From Pseudomonas sp. CROZ-RG-20F-R04-15 (GTDB taxonomy: Bacteria; Pseudomonadota; Gammaproteobacteria; Pseudomonadales; Pseudomonadaceae), in the NCBI RefSeq assembly GCF_022662375.1, contig NZ_JAKNQL010000001.1:496001-560000 (forward strand): a stretch of DNA of 64,000 bases. Direction: 5' to 3'. Positions 26,611-38,200 of the stretch are shown in pieces; within the stretch, counting starts at the first letter, position 1; the number at the start of each line of letters is the position of its first letter. Under the pieces are notes generated by a model. It made no database searches. It saw nothing but the letters and a program-made list of their open reading frames with translations, and had not been told where the DNA came from. The position numbers and the translations under genes were made by a program.

Positions 26611-26664
26611 AATTTGCAACACAATGGCTACACGCGGCACTGAACAGGATTGCGGAGAAAGTAG

Positions 26665-28017
26665 ATGAGCGCGCTCTATATGATTGCCGGCACCCTGATC
26701 GCCTTGGGTGTGCTGGTCACCTTTCACGAATTCGGCCATTTCTGGGTCGCGCGTCGCTGTGGCGTCAAGGTTCTGCGTTTCTCCGTAGGCTTCGGCATGC
26801 CGCTGCTGCGCTGGCACGACAAGCAGGGCACCGAGTTTGTGGTCGCAGCGATACCGCTGGGCGGCTACGTCAAAATGCTCGATGAGCGCGAAGGCGAGGT
26901 ACCGGTCGATCAGCTTGATCAGTCGTTCAACCGCAAAACTGTGCGTCAGCGTATCGCCATTGTTGCGGCCGGCCCGATTGCCAACTTCCTGTTGGCGTTG
27001 GTGTTCTTCTGGGTGTTGGCCATGCTCGGCAGCGAGCAGATTCGCCCGGTCATCGGTGCCGTTGAATCCGGCAGCATCGCGGCCAGTGCTGGTTTGAGCG
27101 CAGGCCAGGAAATTGTTGCTGTCGATGGGGAGCCCACGACCGGTTGGGCTGCCGTCAATCTGCAATTGGTCCGGCGCCTTGGTGAAAGCGGCTCCCTGCA
27201 GTTGCAAGTGCGCGAACAGGGCACGACTGTCGATTCACCGCGTGAGCTGAAGCTGGATAACTGGCTCAAAGGTGCTGATGAGCCGGATCCGATCCGCTCT
27301 TTGGGTATCCGCCCGTGGCGTCCGGCTTTGCCGCCAGTACTCGCCGAACTCGATCCGAAAGGCCCGGCTCAGGCGGCTGGTCTGAAGACCGGCGACCGTC
27401 TTTTGGCGCTCGACGGTCAGGCGCTGAATGACTGGCAGCAAGTCGTCGATACCGTTCGTACGCGTCCTGATACCAAAATCATGCTGCGTATCGAGCGCGA
27501 CAGTGCTCAAATCGACGTCCCTGTGACGCTGGCGGCACGCGGTGAAAGCAAATCGCCAAGCGGTTATCTGGGGGCGGGTGTAAAAGCTGTCGACTGGCCG
27601 CCGGAGATGATTCGCGAGGTCAGTTACGGGCCGCTGGCTGCAATTGGCGAGGGTGCCCGTCGCACTTGGACCATGAGCATTCTGACGCTCGATTCGCTAA
27701 AGAAAATGCTGTTCGGCGAGCTCTCGGTAAAAAACTTGAGTGGACCGATAACCATTGCTAAAGTGGCGGGCGCTTCTGCCCAGTCGGGCGTCGCTGATTT
27801 CCTGAATTTCCTTGCTTATCTGAGTATTAGCCTGGGCGTTCTGAATTTGCTGCCCATTCCTGTACTGGATGGGGGGCATTTGTTGTTTTATCTGATCGAG
27901 TGGGCGCGTGGTCGTCCCTTGTCGGATCGGGTGCAAGGTTGGGGGATACAGATCGGTATCAGTTTGGTGGTCGGGGTGATGTTGCTTGCTCTGGTCAACG
28001 ATCTGGGTCGACTGTAA
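26665..28017 (+). CDS. rseP: Site-2 zinc metalloprotease RseP (MucP)
   Basis: This intramembrane protease cuts anti-sigma factors of the RseA/MucA type in the envelope stress cascade. The first membrane helix carries His21-Glu22-x-x-His25 (HEFGH). Two PDZ domains follow (around residues 115-190 and 215-300, the second with LKTGDRLLALDGQAL). The C-terminal NLLPIPVLDGGHLLFYLIE contains the third metal ligand. The length of 450 residues is normal. It sits directly before bamA as in other pseudomonads. Confidence 0.96.
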   Translation: MSALYMIAGTLIALGVLVTFHEFGHFWVARRCGVKVLRFSVGFGMPLLRWHDKQGTEFVVAAIPLGGYVKMLDEREGEVPVDQLDQSFNRKTVRQRIAIVAAGPIANFLLALVFFWVLAMLGSEQIRPVIGAVESGSIAASAGLSAGQEIVAVDGEPTTGWAAVNLQLVRRLGESGSLQLQVREQGTTVDSPRELKLDNWLKGADEPDPIRSLGIRPWRPALPPVLAELDPKGPAQAAGLKTGDRLLALDGQALNDWQQVVDTVRTRPDTKIMLRIERDSAQIDVPVTLAARGESKSPSGYLGAGVKAVDWPPEMIREVSYGPLAAIGEGARRTWTMSILTLDSLKKMLFGELSVKNLSGPITIAKVAGASAQSGVADFLNFLAYLSISLGVLNLLPIPVLDGGHLLFYLIEWARGRPLSDRVQGWGIQIGISLVVGVMLLALVNDLGRL

Positions 28018-28091
28018 CGCTTCGCTGAATTGCGAATCTGCCGCATTTTGCGGCAGTTTGTTTATTGCCAGTTGGAATAAGAAAGGACTTC

Positions 28092-30467
28092 ATGAAACGT
28101 CTGCTGCTAACTGCGGTTCTCACCGTATTGATGATCGCCGAAGTTCACGCCGAGTCCTTCACTATCTCTGATATTCGCGTCAATGGCCTCCAGCGGGTCT
28201 CCGCGGGTAGTGTCTTTGGTGCCTTGCCGTTGAACGTCGGCGAGCAGGCGGATGATCGTCGCCTGGTGGAATCCACTCGTGCGTTGTTCAAAACCGGTTT
28301 CTTTCAAGATATCCAGCTGGGCCGCGAAGGCAACGTTCTGGTCATCACGGTCGTCGAACGTCCGTCGGTCGCCAGTATCGAGATCGAAGGCAACAAGGCG
28401 ATCTCCACTGAAGACTTGATGAAAGGTCTCAAACAATCCGGTCTGGCCGAAGGCGAGATCTTCCAGCGCGCCACCCTCGAAGGTGTGCGTAACGAACTGC
28501 AGCGTCAGTACGTCGCGCAAGGTCGCTACTCGGCTACGGTCGATACCGAAGTGGTATCGCAACCGCGCAACCGCGTTGGTCTGAAAGTGAAGATCAACGA
28601 AGGTACTGTTGCCGCCATTCAGCACATCAACGTGGTGGGCAACACGGTTTTCCCTGAGGAAGACCTGACTGACCTGTTCGAGCTGAAAACCACCAACTGG
28701 CTGTCGTTCTTCAAGAACGATGACAAGTACGCCCGTGAAAAACTTTCCGGTGACCTTGAGCGTCTGCGTTCCTACTATCTGGACCGTGGCTATATCAACA
28801 TGGATATCGCTTCGACCCAGGTGTCCATCACCCCGGACAAGAAGCACGTCTACATCACTGTCAACGTCACCGAAGGCGAGAAATACACCGTTCGTGACGT
28901 CAAGCTCAGCGGTGATCTGAAAGTCCCTGAAGATCAGGTCAAGTCCTTGTTGCTGGTGCAGAAAGGTCAGGTGTTCTCGCGCAAGCTGATGACCACCACA
29001 TCCGAACTGATCACCCGTCGTCTGGGTAACGAGGGTTACACCTTCGCCAACGTCAACGGCGTACCGCAGCCACACGATGACGACCATACCGTTGACATCC
29101 TGTTCGCTGTCGATCCGGGCAAACGTGCCTACGTCAACCGCATCAACTTCCGTGGCAACACCAAGTCCGAGGACGAAGTGCTGCGCCGTGAAATGCGTCA
29201 GATGGAAGGCGGCTGGGCTTCGACCTACCTGATCGACCAGTCCAAGACCCGTCTTGAGCGTCTGGGCTTCTTTAAAGAGGTCAACGTTGAAACTCCGGCT
29301 GTTCCGGGTGTCGACGACCAGGTTGACGTGAACTACGCCGTTGAAGAACAAGCTTCCGGTTCGATCACCGCCAGCGTTGGTTTCGCCCAGAGTGCCGGTC
29401 TGATCCTTGGTGGTTCGATCACCCAGAACAACTTCCTCGGTACCGGTAACCGCGTCAGCGTCGGCCTGACCCGAAGCGAATACCAGAGCCGCTACAACTT
29501 CGGCTACGTTGACCCGTACTGGACCGCCGATGGCGTGAGCCTGGGTTACAACGCGTTCTATCGCACCACTGACTACAAAGACCTCGATGTCGACGTAGCG
29601 AGCTATGCGGTAGACAGCCTGGGTGCCGGCGTCAACGTTGGCTACCCGATCAGCGAGACATCGCGTCTGACCTTTGGTCTGTCCGCTCAACAGGACACGA
29701 TCAAGACCGGTACTTACACCGTTGACGAGATTTTCGACTTCGTAAACAAGGAAGGCGACAAGTACCTGAACTTCAAGGCTTCGGCCGGCTGGTCCGAGTC
29801 GACTTTGAACAAAGGCGTACTGCCGACCCGTGGCCGTTCCCAGAGCCTGACCCTGGAAACCACCATTCCAGGCAGCGACCTGTCGTTCTACAAACTTGAT
29901 TACCGTGGTCAGCTGTTCCAGCCGATCAGCGAGAACTACACCCTGCGTCTGCACACCGAGCTGGGTTACGGCGACGGTTATGGTTCGACTGACGGCTTGC
30001 CGTTCTATGAAAACTACTATGCTGGTGGTTTCAACTCGGTTCGTGGCTTCAAGGACAGCACTCTCGGCCCGCGCAGTACGCCGAGCCGTGGTACCAACCC
30101 GGGCACGCTGGCTGACCCTGATCAGGATCCGCTGCCGTTCGGTGGTAACGTCCTGATCCAGGGTGGTGTCGAGGTTCTGTTCCCGCTGCCATTCGTGAAA
30201 GATCAGCGCTCCTTGCGTACTTCGGTATTCTGGGATGTGGGTAACGTATTTGACTCGCAGTGCAAGGACACTACCAATGCGAACGGCTCGACGTCGAACA
30301 CCAAGTGCAACGACATCAGCCTGAGCAACATGGCCAGTTCCGTGGGTGTGGGTGTGACCTGGGTCACCGCACTGGGTCCTCTGAGCTTCGCGTTGGCCAT
30401 GCCGATCAAGAAGCCGGATGAGGCTGAAACTCAAGTGTTCCAATTCTCCCTCGGCCAGACGTTCTAA
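28092..30467 (+). CDS. bamA: Outer membrane protein assembly factor BamA
   Basis: BamA is the central pore of the machine that inserts beta-barrel proteins. The start at 28092 follows GAAAGGA and gives a signal peptide (MKRLLLTAVLTVLMIAEVHA). Five POTRA domains span about residues 22-420. The 16-strand barrel follows, with the lid-loop VRGF motif (FNSVRGFKDSTLGPRS) and a terminal Phe (SLGQTF). The length of 791 residues is normal. An upstream in-frame TTG at 28065 is not needed. Confidence 0.97.
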   Translation: MKRLLLTAVLTVLMIAEVHAESFTISDIRVNGLQRVSAGSVFGALPLNVGEQADDRRLVESTRALFKTGFFQDIQLGREGNVLVITVVERPSVASIEIEGNKAISTEDLMKGLKQSGLAEGEIFQRATLEGVRNELQRQYVAQGRYSATVDTEVVSQPRNRVGLKVKINEGTVAAIQHINVVGNTVFPEEDLTDLFELKTTNWLSFFKNDDKYAREKLSGDLERLRSYYLDRGYINMDIASTQVSITPDKKHVYITVNVTEGEKYTVRDVKLSGDLKVPEDQVKSLLLVQKGQVFSRKLMTTTSELITRRLGNEGYTFANVNGVPQPHDDDHTVDILFAVDPGKRAYVNRINFRGNTKSEDEVLRREMRQMEGGWASTYLIDQSKTRLERLGFFKEVNVETPAVPGVDDQVDVNYAVEEQASGSITASVGFAQSAGLILGGSITQNNFLGTGNRVSVGLTRSEYQSRYNFGYVDPYWTADGVSLGYNAFYRTTDYKDLDVDVASYAVDSLGAGVNVGYPISETSRLTFGLSAQQDTIKTGTYTVDEIFDFVNKEGDKYLNFKASAGWSESTLNKGVLPTRGRSQSLTLETTIPGSDLSFYKLDYRGQLFQPISENYTLRLHTELGYGDGYGSTDGLPFYENYYAGGFNSVRGFKDSTLGPRSTPSRGTNPGTLADPDQDPLPFGGNVLIQGGVEVLFPLPFVKDQRSLRTSVFWDVGNVFDSQCKDTTNANGSTSNTKCNDISLSNMASSVGVGVTWVTALGPLSFALAMPIKKPDEAETQVFQFSLGQTF

Positions 30468-30512
30468 GCGTCTGACCCAAGATAACGACAATGGATTTTG
30501 TAGGAGTGCATC

Positions 30513-31016
30513 GTGCGTAAGTTGACTCAATTGGTTCTCCTGGCCTCCTTGATGGTGGCAGGCCCGGCATTTGCCGACATGAAAATCGCTGTTCTGAACT
30601 ATCAGATGGCTTTGCTCGAATCCGACGCAGCCAAGAAGTACGCCGTGGATGCCGAAAAGAAGTTCGGTCCGCAACTGACCAAACTGAAAACCCTGGAAAG
30701 CAGCGCCAAGGGCATTCAGGACCGTCTGATGGCCGGTGGCGACAAAATGCAGCAAGGTGAACGTGAGCGTCTGGAACTGGAATTCAAGCAAAAGGCCCGT
30801 GACTTCCAGTTCCAGTCCAAGGAGCTGAACGAAGCCAAAGCTGTTGCCGATCGCGAAATGCTCAAGCAACTGAAGCCGAAACTGGATAGCGCAGTGGAAG
30901 AAGTCATCAAGAAAGGTGGTTTTGACCTGGTGTTCGAGCGTGGCGCAGTGATCGATGTCAAACCTCAGTACGACATCACGCGCCAGGTTATCGAGCGCAT
31001 GAATCAGCTGAAGTAA
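30513..31016 (+). CDS. skp: Periplasmic chaperone Skp (OmpH)
   Basis: This chaperone carries unfolded outer membrane proteins across the periplasm to BamA. The GTG start at 30513 follows TAGGAG. A signal peptide ends GPAFA before DMKIAVLNYQ. The rest is a lysine- and glutamine-rich coiled coil closing with a short beta segment (GFDLVFERGAVIDVKPQYDIT). It is 167 residues, between bamA and lpxD. Confidence 0.94.
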   Translation: MRKLTQLVLLASLMVAGPAFADMKIAVLNYQMALLESDAAKKYAVDAEKKFGPQLTKLKTLESSAKGIQDRLMAGGDKMQQGERERLELEFKQKARDFQFQSKELNEAKAVADREMLKQLKPKLDSAVEEVIKKGGFDLVFERGAVIDVKPQYDITRQVIERMNQLK

Positions 31017-31019
31017 CCC

Positions 31020-32075
31020 ATGACCGTGACTATCAAGCTCGGCCAGTTGGCCGAGTTCCTCGGCGCCACCCTGCGTGGCGACCCTGAGAAGCAAATTACT
31101 GGGCTAGCCACTTTGCAAGAGGCTGGCCCAGCTCAGTTGAGCTTTCTGGCAAACCCTCAATATCGCAAATACCTGGCAGGCTCGCAGGCAGCAGCACTGC
31201 TGCTCAAAGAGGCCGATGCTGAAGGTTTTGCCGGTAATGCGTTGGTGGTGCCTGATCCTTATCTGGCTTACGCACGCATCTCACACTTGTTCGATCCCAA
31301 GCCAAAAGCCCCTGCCGGTATCCATCCTTCGGCGGTCATTGCGGCAGACGCAGTGGTTGATCCAACTGCCAGCGTCGGCCCATTCGTGGTGATCGAGGCC
31401 GGTGCGCGGATCGGTGCGCAAGTGACACTGGGCGCGCATTGCTTCGTCGGTGCCCGCAGCGAAATCGGCGAAGGCGGCTGGCTCGCTCCTCGCGTGACGC
31501 TGTATCACGACGTACGTATCGGCCAACGCGTAGTGATTCAGTCCGGTGCCGTGCTTGGTGGTGAAGGCTTCGGCTTCGCCAACGAAAAAGGTATCTGGCA
31601 GAAGATCGCCCAGATCGGTGGCGTGACCATCGGCGACGATGTCGAGATTGGCGTGAATACCGCCATCGACCGCGGCGCTCTGGCCGATACCGTAATCGGT
31701 AATGGCGTGAAGCTCGACAATCAGATCCAGATTGCCCACAACGTTCAGGTCGGTGATCACACCGCCATGGCGGCGTGCGTCGGGATCTCCGGCAGCACCA
31801 AAATCGGCAAGCATTGCATGCTCGCCGGCGGTGTCGGGCTGGTCGGCCACATTGATATTTGCGACAACGTTTTCCTGACCGGGATGACCATGGTGACTCA
31901 CTCGATTACCGAGCCGGGTGCCTATTCTTCCGGCACAGCCATGCAACCGGCGGCCGAGTGGCGCAAAAGCGCGGCCCGCATTCGTCAGCTCGATGACATC
32001 GCGCGGCGTTTGAAACAGCTGGAAAAGCGCGTAGGGGAAGTGACCCCTGACGGCAATGCTTCATCAGATGGCTGA
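31020..32075 (+). CDS. lpxD: UDP-3-O-acylglucosamine N-acyltransferase
   Basis: This enzyme adds the N-linked hydroxyacyl chain in the third step of lipid A synthesis. It has an N-terminal uridine-binding domain ([28 protein letters not shown]), a left-handed beta helix of hexapeptide repeats from about residue 100, and the segment [17 protein letters not shown] with the likely catalytic His. It is 351 residues. It begins three bases after the skp stop. Confidence 0.97.
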   Translation: MTVTIKLGQLAEFLGATLRGDPEKQITGLATLQEAGPAQLSFLANPQYRKYLAGSQAAALLLKEADAEGFAGNALVVPDPYLAYARISHLFDPKPKAPAGIHPSAVIAADAVVDPTASVGPFVVIEAGARIGAQVTLGAHCFVGARSEIGEGGWLAPRVTLYHDVRIGQRVVIQSGAVLGGEGFGFANEKGIWQKIAQIGGVTIGDDVEIGVNTAIDRGALADTVIGNGVKLDNQIQIAHNVQVGDHTAMAACVGISGSTKIGKHCMLAGGVGLVGHIDICDNVFLTGMTMVTHSITEPGAYSSGTAMQPAAEWRKSAARIRQLDDIARRLKQLEKRVGEVTPDGNASSDG

Positions 32076-32181
32076 TACCATTTCCATATCAAGTGTGCAC
32101 AGCCGCTAGACTGCCTCCTTGATTTGCTAGAGGAGTGCGCGTCAGTCGCGCTCCCAATCTTTACATAGGCTTCCCCCCGAA

Positions 32182-32622
32182 ATGATGGACATCAACGAGA
32201 TTCGCGAATACCTGCCTCACCGTTACCCGTTCCTGCTGGTGGACCGGGTGGTGGAACTGGACACTGAAGGCAAGCGCATTCGCGCCTACAAGAATGTCAG
32301 CATCAATGAACCGTTCTTCAATGGTCACTTCCCAGCGCATCCAATCATGCCGGGCGTGCTGATCATCGAAGCGATGGCTCAGGCTGCCGGGATCCTCGGT
32401 TTCAAAATGCTTGACGTGAAGCCAGCCGACGGCACGCTTTACTACTTCGTCGGTTCCGACAAGCTGCGCTTCCGCCAGCCAGTCAAGCCGGGCGACCAGC
32501 TGATTCTTGAAGCGACCTTCATCAGCTGCAAGCGCAAGATCTGGAAATTCGAATGCCAGGCTTCGGTGGACGGCAAACCGGTCTGCTCGGCAGAGATCAT
32601 CTGTGCGGAACAAAAAGTATGA
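32182..32622 (+). CDS. fabZ: 3-hydroxyacyl-[acyl-carrier-protein] dehydratase FabZ
   Basis: FabZ dehydrates 3-hydroxyacyl-ACP in fatty acid elongation and competes with LpxA and LpxD for substrate. The hot-dog fold motifs are [13 protein letters not shown] and [23 protein letters not shown], which holds the catalytic His and Glu. It is 146 residues. The 106-base gap before it contains no clear gene. Its end overlaps lpxA by four bases. Confidence 0.97.
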   Translation: MMDINEIREYLPHRYPFLLVDRVVELDTEGKRIRAYKNVSINEPFFNGHFPAHPIMPGVLIIEAMAQAAGILGFKMLDVKPADGTLYYFVGSDKLRFRQPVKPGDQLILEATFISCKRKIWKFECQASVDGKPVCSAEIICAEQKV

Positions 32623-33395
32623 GTTTGATTGACCCTCGCGCAATCATCGATCCGTCGGCCGTTCTGGCTGACGGCGTCGAGGTCGGCCCGTGGTCGATCA
32701 TCGGCGCAGGTGTGGAAATCGGCGAGGGTACCGTGATCGGGCCGCATGTGATCCTCAAAGGCCCGACCCGCATCGGCAAGCACAATCGTATCTACCAGTT
32801 TTCCTCGGTAGGCGAAGACACGCCCGATCTGAAGTACAAGGGTGAAGAAACCCGCTTGGTGATCGGTGACCACAACGTCATCCGTGAAGGTGTGACCATT
32901 CACCGTGGCACCGTGCAGGACCGTTCGGAAACCACGCTGGGCGACCACAACCTGATCATGGCCTACGCGCACATCGGCCATGACAGTGTCATCGGCAATC
33001 ACTGCATTCTGGTCAACAACACCGCATTGGCCGGCCATGTGCATGTGGATGACTGGGCAATCCTCTCCGGGTTTACCCTGGTTCACCAGTATTGCCACAT
33101 CGGCGCTCACAGCTTTTCCGGTATGGGCACTGCCATCGGCAAGGACGTTCCGGCGTTCGTCACCGTATTCGGCAACCCCGCCGAAGCGCGCAGCATGAAC
33201 TTCGAAGGCATGCGCCGTCGTGGTTTCAGCGAAGACGCGATCCACACCCTGCGTCGCGCTTACAAAACCGTCTATCGCCAAGGCCTCACGGTCGAGCAGG
33301 CACTGGCCGAACTGGTCGAACCTGCTGCGCAGTTCCCGGAAGTCGCGATATTCCGTGACTCCATCCAGTCGTCGACTCGCGGCATCACTCGCTGA
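32619..33395 (+). CDS. lpxA: UDP-N-acetylglucosamine O-acyltransferase
   Basis: LpxA catalyses the first step of lipid A synthesis. The start [16 protein letters not shown] at 32619 overlaps the fabZ stop (ATGA) and gives 258 residues. The beta helix of hexapeptide repeats is clear, with the catalytic-His segment [19 protein letters not shown]. The C-terminal helical region follows ([18 protein letters not shown]). Confidence 0.97.
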   Translation: MSLIDPRAIIDPSAVLADGVEVGPWSIIGAGVEIGEGTVIGPHVILKGPTRIGKHNRIYQFSSVGEDTPDLKYKGEETRLVIGDHNVIREGVTIHRGTVQDRSETTLGDHNLIMAYAHIGHDSVIGNHCILVNNTALAGHVHVDDWAILSGFTLVHQYCHIGAHSFSGMGTAIGKDVPAFVTVFGNPAEARSMNFEGMRRRGFSEDAIHTLRRAYKTVYRQGLTVEQALAELVEPAAQFPEVAIFRDSIQSSTRGITR

Positions 33396-33397
33396 TC

Positions 33398-34528
33398 ATG
33401 GCCAATCTGCGTATTGCGCTGGTGGCAGGTGAAGCTTCCGGTGACATTCTCGGCGCCGGTCTCATGCGCGCCCTCAAGGCACAGCATCCGGCGGTTGAAT
33501 TCATCGGCGTCGGCGGTCAGTTGATGCAGGCCGAAGGCCTGACCTCCTACTTTCCGATGGAACGTTTGTCGGTCATGGGCCTGGTGGAAGTACTCGGGCG
33601 CCTGCGTGAGTTGCTCAAGCGCCGCAAGGACCTGATCGCCACGCTGATCGCCGAGAAGCCGGACGTGTTCATCGGTATCGACGCCCCGGACTTCAACCTC
33701 AATATCGAACTCAAGTTGCGTCAGGCCGGGATCAAGACCGTGCATTACGTCAGCCCGTCGGTGTGGGCGTGGCGGCAGAAGCGTGTGCTGAAGATCCGCG
33801 AAGGTTGCGACCTGATGTTGACGCTGCTGCCGTTCGAAGCAAAGTTCTACGAAGAAAAAGGCGTACCGGTACGGTTCGTCGGTCACACGCTGGCCGATAC
33901 CATTCCGCTGGAAGCTGATCGCGCTGCGGCGCGTGCCGAACTGGGCCTGTCCGACGGTCCGTTGGTGGCGTTGATGCCCGGCAGCCGTGGTGGCGAAGTA
34001 TCCCGCCTCGGCGCGCTGTTCCTCGATACTGCCGAACGTCTGCGTGCGATGCGCCCGGGTTTGCGCTTTGTCATTCCGTGCGCCAATGCCGAACGCCGCG
34101 CGCAGCTTGAAGAGCTGCTCGCAGGCCGCGATCTGCCGGTGACCCTGCTCGATGGCAAATCGCATCTGGCCTTGGCGGCGTGCAATGCGGTGTTGATCGC
34201 CTCCGGCACGGCCACATTGGAAGCGCTGTTGTACAAGCGGCCGATGGTGGTGGCGTACCGTTTGGCACCGCTGACGTTCTGGATTCTGAAGCGCATGGTC
34301 AAGAGCCCGTACGTGTCCTTGCCGAATCTGCTGGCCCAGCGTCTGCTGGTCCCGGAATTGTTGCAGGATGATGCTACGGTCGAAGCGTTGGCGCAGACCC
34401 TGTCGCCGCTGATCGAAGGCGGCGAGGAACAGACCCGTGGCTTCGACGAGATCCACCGCACGCTGCGGCTGGACGCCTCCAATCAGGCGGCGGACGCCGT
34501 CCTTAACCTGATCGGTCAAACACGATGA
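33398..34528 (+). CDS. lpxB: Lipid-A-disaccharide synthase
   Basis: This GT19 glycosyltransferase joins UDP-2,3-diacylglucosamine and lipid X. Family motifs include [15 protein letters not shown] at the N terminus, [18 protein letters not shown] in the middle, and [23 protein letters not shown] near the C terminus. It is 376 residues and overlaps rnhB by four bases. Confidence 0.97.
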   Translation: MANLRIALVAGEASGDILGAGLMRALKAQHPAVEFIGVGGQLMQAEGLTSYFPMERLSVMGLVEVLGRLRELLKRRKDLIATLIAEKPDVFIGIDAPDFNLNIELKLRQAGIKTVHYVSPSVWAWRQKRVLKIREGCDLMLTLLPFEAKFYEEKGVPVRFVGHTLADTIPLEADRAAARAELGLSDGPLVALMPGSRGGEVSRLGALFLDTAERLRAMRPGLRFVIPCANAERRAQLEELLAGRDLPVTLLDGKSHLALAACNAVLIASGTATLEALLYKRPMVVAYRLAPLTFWILKRMVKSPYVSLPNLLAQRLLVPELLQDDATVEALAQTLSPLIEGGEEQTRGFDEIHRTLRLDASNQAADAVLNLIGQTR

Positions 34529-35166
34529 GCAAGACAAGCATGCAGATGGGCCTGGATTTCACCCTGGTTGCCGAAGTTGAAGATTTGGTCGCCGGTGTCG
34601 ATGAAGTCGGTCGTGGCCCGTTGTGCGGTGCGGTGGTGACAGCGGCGGTGATTCTCGATCCGAACCGGCCGATTCTCGGTCTCAACGACTCGAAGAAACT
34701 CACCGAAGCCAAGCGTGAAAAGCTCTACGACGAGATCATCGAGAAATCCCTGAGCTGGTGCATCGCTCGCGCCGAAGTCGAAGAAATTGACGAGCTGAAC
34801 ATTCTCCACGCGACCATGCTGGCCATGCAGCGCGCAGTGGCCGGCCTGCACATTCAGCCGAAACTGGCGATGATCGACGGCAACCGCTGCCCGCAACTGC
34901 CGATGCGCGCCGAAGCGGTGGTGCAGGGCGACGGCAAGGTGCCGGCGATTGCCGCTGCGTCGATTCTCGCTAAAGTCAGTCGCGACCGTGAAATGGCTGC
35001 GTTCGAATTGATCTATCCGGGTTACGGCATCGGTGGCCATAAAGGCTACCCGACGCCCGTTCATCTGGAAGCGTTGGTGCGTCTCGGCCCGACGCCTATT
35101 CACCGGCGCTCGTTTGCCCCGGTGCGTCTGGCTTATGAAGCGCTCGAAGGCCTGACGCAGGTTTAG
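34525..35166 (+). CDS. rnhB: Ribonuclease HII
   Basis: This enzyme removes ribonucleotides from DNA duplexes. The motif [17 protein letters not shown] holds the first Asp-Glu pair. The later acidic residues lie in LAMIDGNR and in AKVSRDREM. It is 213 residues and coupled to lpxB by overlap. Confidence 0.95.
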   Translation: MSKTSMQMGLDFTLVAEVEDLVAGVDEVGRGPLCGAVVTAAVILDPNRPILGLNDSKKLTEAKREKLYDEIIEKSLSWCIARAEVEEIDELNILHATMLAMQRAVAGLHIQPKLAMIDGNRCPQLPMRAEAVVQGDGKVPAIAAASILAKVSRDREMAAFELIYPGYGIGGHKGYPTPVHLEALVRLGPTPIHRRSFAPVRLAYEALEGLTQV

Positions 35167-35190
35167 TCGCAAGGCTGATGTTTTGTTCGA

Positions 35191-35216
35191 GGCCCGGTAC
35201 AATCCGGGCCTTGTTG
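35191..35216 (+). terminator. Probable terminator after rnhB
   Basis: A 7-bp stem (GGCCCGG with CCGGGCC) has a 6-base loop and is followed by the T-rich TTGTTGTCTTT. It lies 24 bases past the rnhB stop and 32 bases before dnaE. Confidence 0.65.
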
Positions 35217-35242
35217 TCTTTATGTAACTGGACAGGATCACT

Positions 35243-38200
35243 ATGCCGGCTTCATTCGTTCATCTACGCCTGCACACTGAATACTCGCTGGTCGACGGGC
35301 TGGTGCGGATCAAGCCACTGGTCAAGGCGCTGACCGGCATGAACATGCCGGCGGTCGCGGTCACCGACCAGAACAACATGTGTTCCCTGGTCAAATTCTA
35401 TAAAAACACCATGGGCGCTGGCATCAAGCCAATCTGCGGCGCCGACCTGTGGCTGTCGAACAAGGACCCGGACGCGCCGCTGAGCCGGCTCAGCCTGTTG
35501 GTGATGAACGCCAAGGGTTATCGCAACCTCACCGAGTTGATCTCGCGCGGCTTCATCGAAGGCCAGCGCAACGGCATGATCATCATCGAGCGTGAGTGGG
35601 TCGCTGAAGCCAACGAAGGCCTGATCATGCTGTCCGCCGCCAAAGAAGGCGAAATCGGTATGGCCATGATCGGCGGCAACCCGGCTGAGGCCGAAGCGCT
35701 GGCGCGTGAATGGATGGTGGTGTTCCCGGATCGCTTCTATCTGGAAATCCAGCGCACCAATCGGCCCAACGATGAAGAGCAACTGCACGGTGCTGTCGCG
35801 CTCGCTGACAAGCTCGGCGCGCCGCTGGTGGCGACCAACGATGTGCGCTTCATTAAGCAGGAAGACTTCGCCGCCCACGAAACCCGCGTCTGCATCGGTG
35901 AGGGCCGCGCCCTCGACGATCCGCGCCGTTCGAAGAATTACAGCGATCAGCAATACCTGAAAAGCGCCGAGGAAATGATCGAGCTGTTCAGCGATATTCC
36001 CGACGCCATCGAAAACACCGTCGAGATCGCCAAGCGCTGCAACATCGAAGTGAAGCTGGGCACGCACTTCCTGCCCAACTTCCCGATTCCCGATGGCATG
36101 ACCATCGACGAATATTTCCGCAAAGTGTCCTTCGACGGTCTCGAAGAGCGCTTGGCGGTGCTGCTGCCCAAAGACACCACCGAAGATTACGAAGCCAAGC
36201 GTCAGGTCTACGTCGACCGCTTGAATTTCGAGCTGGATATCATCATCCAGATGGGTTTTCCCGGTTACTTCCTCATCGTTATGGACTTTATCCAGTGGGC
36301 CAAGAGCAACGGCGTGCCGGTAGGTCCTGGGCGCGGATCGGGTGCCGGTTCGTTGGTGGCCTACGTGCAGAAGATCACCGACCTCGACCCGCTGGAATAC
36401 GACCTGCTGTTCGAACGTTTCCTTAACCCGGAACGGGTCTCGATGCCCGACTTCGACGTCGACTTCTGCATGGACGGTCGTGACCGGGTGATCGATTACG
36501 TGGCCGAGAAATACGGCCGCAACGCGGTAAGCCAGATCATTACATTCGGTTCCATGGCCGCAAAAGCGGTGGTGCGTGACGTGGCGCGGGTGCAGGGCAA
36601 GTCCTACGGCCTGGCTGATCGTCTGTCGAAGATGATTCCGTTCGAAGTCGGCATGACCCTGGAAAAAGCCTACGAGCAGGAAGAAATCCTGCGTGACTTC
36701 ATCAAGGTCGATGAAGAGGCTGCGGAAATCTGGGAGATGGCGCGCAAGCTTGAGGGCGTCGTGCGTAACGTCGGTAAACACGCCGGTGGTGTGGTGATCG
36801 CGCCGACCAAACTGACCGACTTCTCGCCGATCTATTGCGATGAGGCCGGCGACGGTCTGGTAACCCAGTTCGACAAGGACGACGTTGAAGCTGCCGGTCT
36901 GGTGAAGTTCGACTTCCTCGGTCTGCGTACGCTGACGGTGATCGACTGGGCGCTGAAGACCATCAACCGCGACCGCGCCAAGGTCAACGAACCGCCACTG
37001 GACATCGCGTTCATCCCGCTGGACGACAAACCGACGTACTCGTTGTTGCAGAAAGCTGAAACCACGGCGGTGTTCCAGCTTGAATCGCGCGGCATGAAAG
37101 AGCTGATCAAAAAGCTCAAGCCCGACTGCCTCGAAGACTTGATCGCACTGGTGGCCCTGTTCCGTCCGGGCCCGCTGCAGTCCGGCATGGTGGATGACTT
37201 CATCAACCGTAAGCACGGTCGCGCCGAACTGGCGTACCCGCACTCGGACTACCAGTACGAAGGCCTCAAGCCTGTTCTGGCGCCGACTTACGGCATCATC
37301 CTGTATCAGGAACAGGTGATGCAGATTGCTCAGGTCATGGCCGGTTACACCCTCGGCGGTGCAGACATGCTGCGTCGGGCGATGGGTAAGAAAAAACCCG
37401 AAGAAATGGCCAAGCAGCGCGGCGGTTTCATTGAGGGTTGCAAGACCAACAATATCGACGCCGACCTCGCCGGTAACATTTTCGACCTGGTGGAAAAATT
37501 CGCCGGTTACGGCTTCAACAAGTCTCACTCCGCTGCTTACGGTCTGGTGTCGTACCAGACCGCCTGGCTGAAAACCCATTACCCGGCGCCGTTCATGGCC
37601 GCGGTACTGTCGGCGGACATGCACAATACCGACAAGGTCGTGACCTTGATCGAAGAAATTCGCACCATGAAGCTGCGCCTCGACGCGCCGGACGTGAACA
37701 CGTCGGAGTTCAAGTTCACGGTGAACGATGAGGGCCGGATCATCTATGGCCTGGGTGCGATCAAAGGCGTAGGCGAGGGGCCGGTTGAGGCGATCACTGA
37801 GGCGCGTCTGGCGGGGCCATTCAAGGACCTGTTCGATTTCTGCGCCCGGGTCGACCTCAAGCGCATCAACAAACGCACGCTCGACGGCTTGATCCGCAGC
37901 GGCGCTCTGGATCGCCTTGGCCCGTACTTCCACGATGAGCAAAAAGCCTACCAGGCCAACATCGACCGCAACCGCGCGGTGCTGCTGACGGCCATGGAAG
38001 AGGCGATCAAGGCCGCCGAACAAACTGCACGCACTCAGGACAGCGGGCACTCGGACCTGTTCGGTGGACTGTTCGTCGAAGAAGACGCTGACGTTTACGC
38101 CAACCATCGCAAGGCCAAGGAGTTGACGCTCAAGGAGCGGCTCAAAGGGGAGAAAGACACCCTGGGCCTGTACCTGACCGGTCACCCGATTGATGAATAC

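Noticed and set aside
28107..31094. Open frame of 995 codons on the minus strand opposite bamA and skp
   Set aside because: It is antisense to genes with unmistakable family motifs. Long antisense frames are common in GC-rich Pseudomonas genes because of codon bias. Its product shows no domain.
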